Shown here: piece after piece, positions 12,494 through 14,515 of the stretch
Layout of the letters: each line of letters starts with the position of its first letter
Numbering within the stretch: position 1 is the first letter of the stretch
Assembly (NCBI GenBank): GCA_030743915.1
Contig: JASLRP010000571.1
Coordinates: 1 to 14,515 of the forward strand
Direction of reading: 5' to 3'
From: SAR202 cluster bacterium
GTDB lineage: Bacteria > Chloroflexota > Dehalococcoidia > Lucifugimonadales > UBA1123
Length of the DNA stretch: 14,515 nt
Position numbers and translations under genes: made by a program
The notes under the pieces: model-generated
Told to the model about the DNA's origin: nothing
What the model saw: the letters and a program-made list of their open reading frames with translations, nothing else
Databases searched by the model: none

Positions 12494-14182
12494 TTAACAG
12501 GAACAGGTACAGTCAGACAGCCTGCGCAGGGTCTCAAGCACAAGCTCTTGTGGAACGTCATTGCGGGTGACGGCGTTGCCGATGCCGTCCAGAAGCACCC
12601 AGCGGATGGACCCGGATGCCACCTTTTTGTCGGACATCATGGCGTTGCGAACGGCCTCAACGTCCATTCCTTCGGCGCAGAGGGGAAGGCCGTAGGCTTT
12701 CAGGATGGCGCGTTGCCGGGCGACCTCTTCTGAGGACATCATCCCCAGGGCCTCGCCGATGTATGCCGCGCCCATCATGCCAATGCTGACCGCTTCGCCG
12801 TGCAGATAGCTGCCGTAACCGGTGGAGGACTCGATGGCGTGGCCGATGGTGTGTCCGTAGTTCAGCAGCACTCGGATGCCCAGCGTTTCGCGCTCGTCCT
12901 GGGACACTATGTTGGCCTTGATAGCCGCGCTGCGTCGAATAACGTCGGTGGCAATCTCGGATTCCAGGGCCAGAATTGCTTCGGACTGATTCTCGAAGGT
13001 TGAGAGCAGGTCCTCGTCCAGGATAAGGCCGTGCTTGAGGGCCTCGGCCCAGCCGGAGGTAAGCTCTCTCTGGGGCAGAGATTTCAGGGTGGAGACGTCG
13101 GACAGGACGAATTTGGGCTGGTAGAATGCGCCAACCAGATTCTTGCCCTGGGGCAGGTCAACGGCGGTCTTGCCTCCGATAGATGCGTCCATCATGGCCA
13201 GCATACTGGTCGGGACCTGAGCGAAGGGCATGCCTCGAAGGTACGTGGCGGCCACGTATCCGGCGAGGTCTCCGACGACACCGCCTCCAAGAGCGATGAT
13301 GAGGTGGCCGCGCTCGGCCTTGTGCTCTGCCAGCCAGGTGTAGATATGCTGGGCCGTTTCAAGGGTCTTGTTCTGCTCGCCGGGCGGAATGAAGAACTGG
13401 TGGGTGGGAATGCCTGCCGCCTCGGTCGAGACCTGCGCCAGGTGGGCCTGGAGATACAGGCCTCCATCGGAGATCATGTAGGCGACGGGCGGGTCCAGTA
13501 CCTGCTTGATGCGCTCACCCAACTCACCCACGAGGCCCCAGCCGACCCACAGAGGATAGTTGCCGGAGGACGTTCGGACCTCAGCGGCCAGATCGCCATT
13601 GGGGTCAGTTTGAGTAGGCTCTGGTATTCGACTGCTTGCCAATTTCCAACCTCGGGCCACTTCGCTGGCGGCCTCTTGGGGCGTCAGGTGATCGGTGTGA
13701 ACTGTCCAGTGGGCCAGAGTATAGTTGAACTGCCGCTGTTCCTTCAAGGCGCGGATGCGGTCCAGAGCGTCTTGGGAGTGAAGCATCGGCCTGGTCGTGA
13801 TGCCGTCGAAATCCTCGGTTTGCTGCGCCTCCAGTCGTTGGAGGATGGTCTCTGGTCGGCCTTCCAGCAGCACAACGACGCCGTTGGACTCCATCACACG
13901 GCGGTTGGCCTCGTCCATGATGACGCCCCCGCCGGTGGAGATCACCTGACGGGAATTTTTCGCCACCGCTACCAGAGCTTCGCTCTCCAGTTTTCGGAAC
14001 GCGGGCTCGCCATCCTGAGAGAAGATGTCCTCAATGGCTTTGCCTGCGGAGGCTACGATCTCGTCGTCGGTATCGACGAACCGCCAACCCAGAAGGCGAG
14101 CGGCCTCCTTGCCTGTGGTTGTCTTGCCGGTCCCTGAGAATCCGGTGACGAAGATGTTATCTCTGGATCGGCTCTCGGCCAT
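12494..14182 (-). CDS. aroKB: Bifunctional shikimate kinase / 3-dehydroquinate synthase
   Basis: A 562-aa fusion of two steps of the shikimate pathway. Residues 1 to about 180 are shikimate kinase: Walker A GFSGTGKTT (14-22, Lys20), the DTDD shikimate-binding motif (37-40), FRKLE with Arg63, STGGGVI (82-88) and the lid segment TTRPML (Arg131). A linker (about 183-203) leads to 3-dehydroquinate synthase (204-562): ALGGGVVGDLAGYVAATYLRG (297-317), MDASIGGKTAVD (331-342), SGWAEALKHGLI (376-387), and YGHTIGHAIE with SYLHGEA (His444, His448, His461). Glu380, His444 and His461 are the expected metal ligands. The kinase acts after the synthase in the pathway, so the fusion joins non-consecutive steps, as known from Thermotoga. 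The protein ends in an unusual Cys-rich tail, DCTCSC. TauE/SafE follows after 14 nt. Confidence 0.96.
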   Translation of the reverse strand: MAESRSRDNIFVTGFSGTGKTTTGKEAARLLGWRFVDTDDEIVASAGKAIEDIFSQDGEPAFRKLESEALVAVAKNSRQVISTGGGVIMDEANRRVMESNGVVVLLEGRPETILQRLEAQQTEDFDGITTRPMLHSQDALDRIRALKEQRQFNYTLAHWTVHTDHLTPQEAASEVARGWKLASSRIPEPTQTDPNGDLAAEVRTSSGNYPLWVGWGLVGELGERIKQVLDPPVAYMISDGGLYLQAHLAQVSTEAAGIPTHQFFIPPGEQNKTLETAQHIYTWLAEHKAERGHLIIALGGGVVGDLAGYVAATYLRGMPFAQVPTSMLAMMDASIGGKTAVDLPQGKNLVGAFYQPKFVLSDVSTLKSLPQRELTSGWAEALKHGLILDEDLLSTFENQSEAILALESEIATDVIRRSAAIKANIVSQDERETLGIRVLLNYGHTIGHAIESSTGYGSYLHGEAVSIGMMGAAYIGEALGMMSSEEVARQRAILKAYGLPLCAEGMDVEAVRNAMMSDKKVASGSIRWVLLDGIGNAVTRNDVPQELVLETLRRLSDCTCSC

Positions 14183-14276
14183 CGGGTCTCAGCTTTCGGC
14201 TAGTCACGATCACGAAGGATTGCGAGCGTTATCGTACGGATTTCGCAGAAACCCACAAATACATTTGCCTGACACA

Positions 14277-14306
14277 AATAGGCAGGCCGGATACAGCCTG
14301 CCTATT
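14277..14306 (-). terminator. Stem-loop terminator of the acyl carrier protein gene
   Basis: AATAGGCAGGC (14277-14287) and GCCTGCCTATT (14296-14306) are perfect 11-bp complements around an 8-nt loop. On the minus strand it lies 37 nt after the ACP stop and ends in TATTTG, a weak T-rich tail. It would separate the ACP transcript from AroKB. Confidence 0.7.
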
Positions 14307-14343
14307 CAAACAGGTATTCTAGATAGGGAATCGACCGGGGAAT

Positions 14344-14515
14344 TTACCCGTCCGCGATGCCCTGCTCGTTCAGGAAATCCACTGCCGCCTGGACGGTGGC
14401 GATGGACTCGGCGGCTTCGTCAGAAATTTCCAGATCGTTGCCGTCGGTGCTGAACTCTTCCTCAAAGGCCATGATAAGCTCTACCAGGTCCAACGAATCG
14501 GCGTTCAGGTCTTCC
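14344..14515 (-). CDS. acpP: Acyl carrier protein, C-terminal part (start beyond window)
   Basis: Reading from the window edge to TAA at 14346-14344 gives about 56 residues: EDLNADSLDLVELIMAFEEE, then FSTDGNDLEISDEAAES and IATVQAAVDFLNEQGIADG. DSL holds the serine that carries phosphopantetheine, and the following LDLVELIMAFEEEF helix is the family hallmark. The protein carries growing acyl chains in fatty acid synthesis in the cytoplasm. The first 20 or so residues are outside the window. The housekeeping ACP normally reads DLGADSLD; here Gly is Asn, a mild variation. It lies upstream of AroKB on the same strand but a strong stem-loop separates them. Confidence 0.93.
   Translation of the reverse strand, partial: EDLNADSLDLVELIMAFEEEFSTDGNDLEISDEAAESIATVQAAVDFLNEQGIADG

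Noticed and set aside
13031..14137. Long plus-strand frame (368 aa) opposite AroKB
   Set aside because: It is the antisense shadow of a highly conserved gene; the product shows no family motif.
1..14515. CRISPR array or tandem repeats
   Set aside because: No regularly spaced direct repeats were seen anywhere in the window.

Overview
The window looks like chromosome from a moderately GC-rich environmental bacterium. The genes point loosely to the Chloroflexota/Dehalococcoidia (SAR202-like): tandem family III (CaiB/BaiF) CoA-transferases, several short-chain dehydrogenases (SDRs), a fused shikimate kinase/3-dehydroquinate synthase, and acyl carrier protein next to the aromatic pathway. That placement is inference from gene content. 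No rRNA, tRNA or CRISPR array was recognised.

Layout. (1) Positions 1-2247, plus strand: the tail of one CaiB/BaiF CoA-transferase, a complete second one 30 nt later, then a short single-domain molybdopterin (sulfite-oxidase fold) protein. (2) Positions 2248-5394: a decayed accessory island. It holds the C-terminal part of a tyrosine recombinase whose nucleophile position reads Cys, a SprT-like zinc metallopeptidase gene interrupted by one in-frame amber codon five codons before its HExxH motif, a frameshifted serine recombinase (resolvase), one unidentified ORF, and several inverted repeats. (3) Positions 5395-8415, minus: a 1006-aa adenylation-carrier-thioester reductase protein, the most unusual intact gene here. 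It should activate a carboxylic acid, hold it on a phosphopantetheine arm and release it as aldehyde or alcohol. (4) Positions 8779-10803: an SDR on plus converges on a minus-strand pair (PPC/DUF296 protein then a second SDR) across a perfect 12-bp stem-loop. (5) Positions 10979-11608, plus: a six-helix cation-efflux-like membrane protein with a near-consensus promoter that predicts a leaderless mRNA. (6) Positions 11652-14515, minus: the 3' end of an acyl carrier protein gene with a downstream stem-loop, then AroKB (14182 to 12494), followed after 14 nt by a TauE/SafE anion exporter.

How they fit together. The CoA-transferases, SDRs and the A-T-R reductase all suit organic acid, CoA-thioester or carbonyl chemistry, but no single pathway can be named. 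AroKB is housekeeping. The island is the clearest sign of horizontal transfer followed by recent loss: its three recognisable genes each carry an inactivating lesion of only one or a few bases, while everything around it looks intact.
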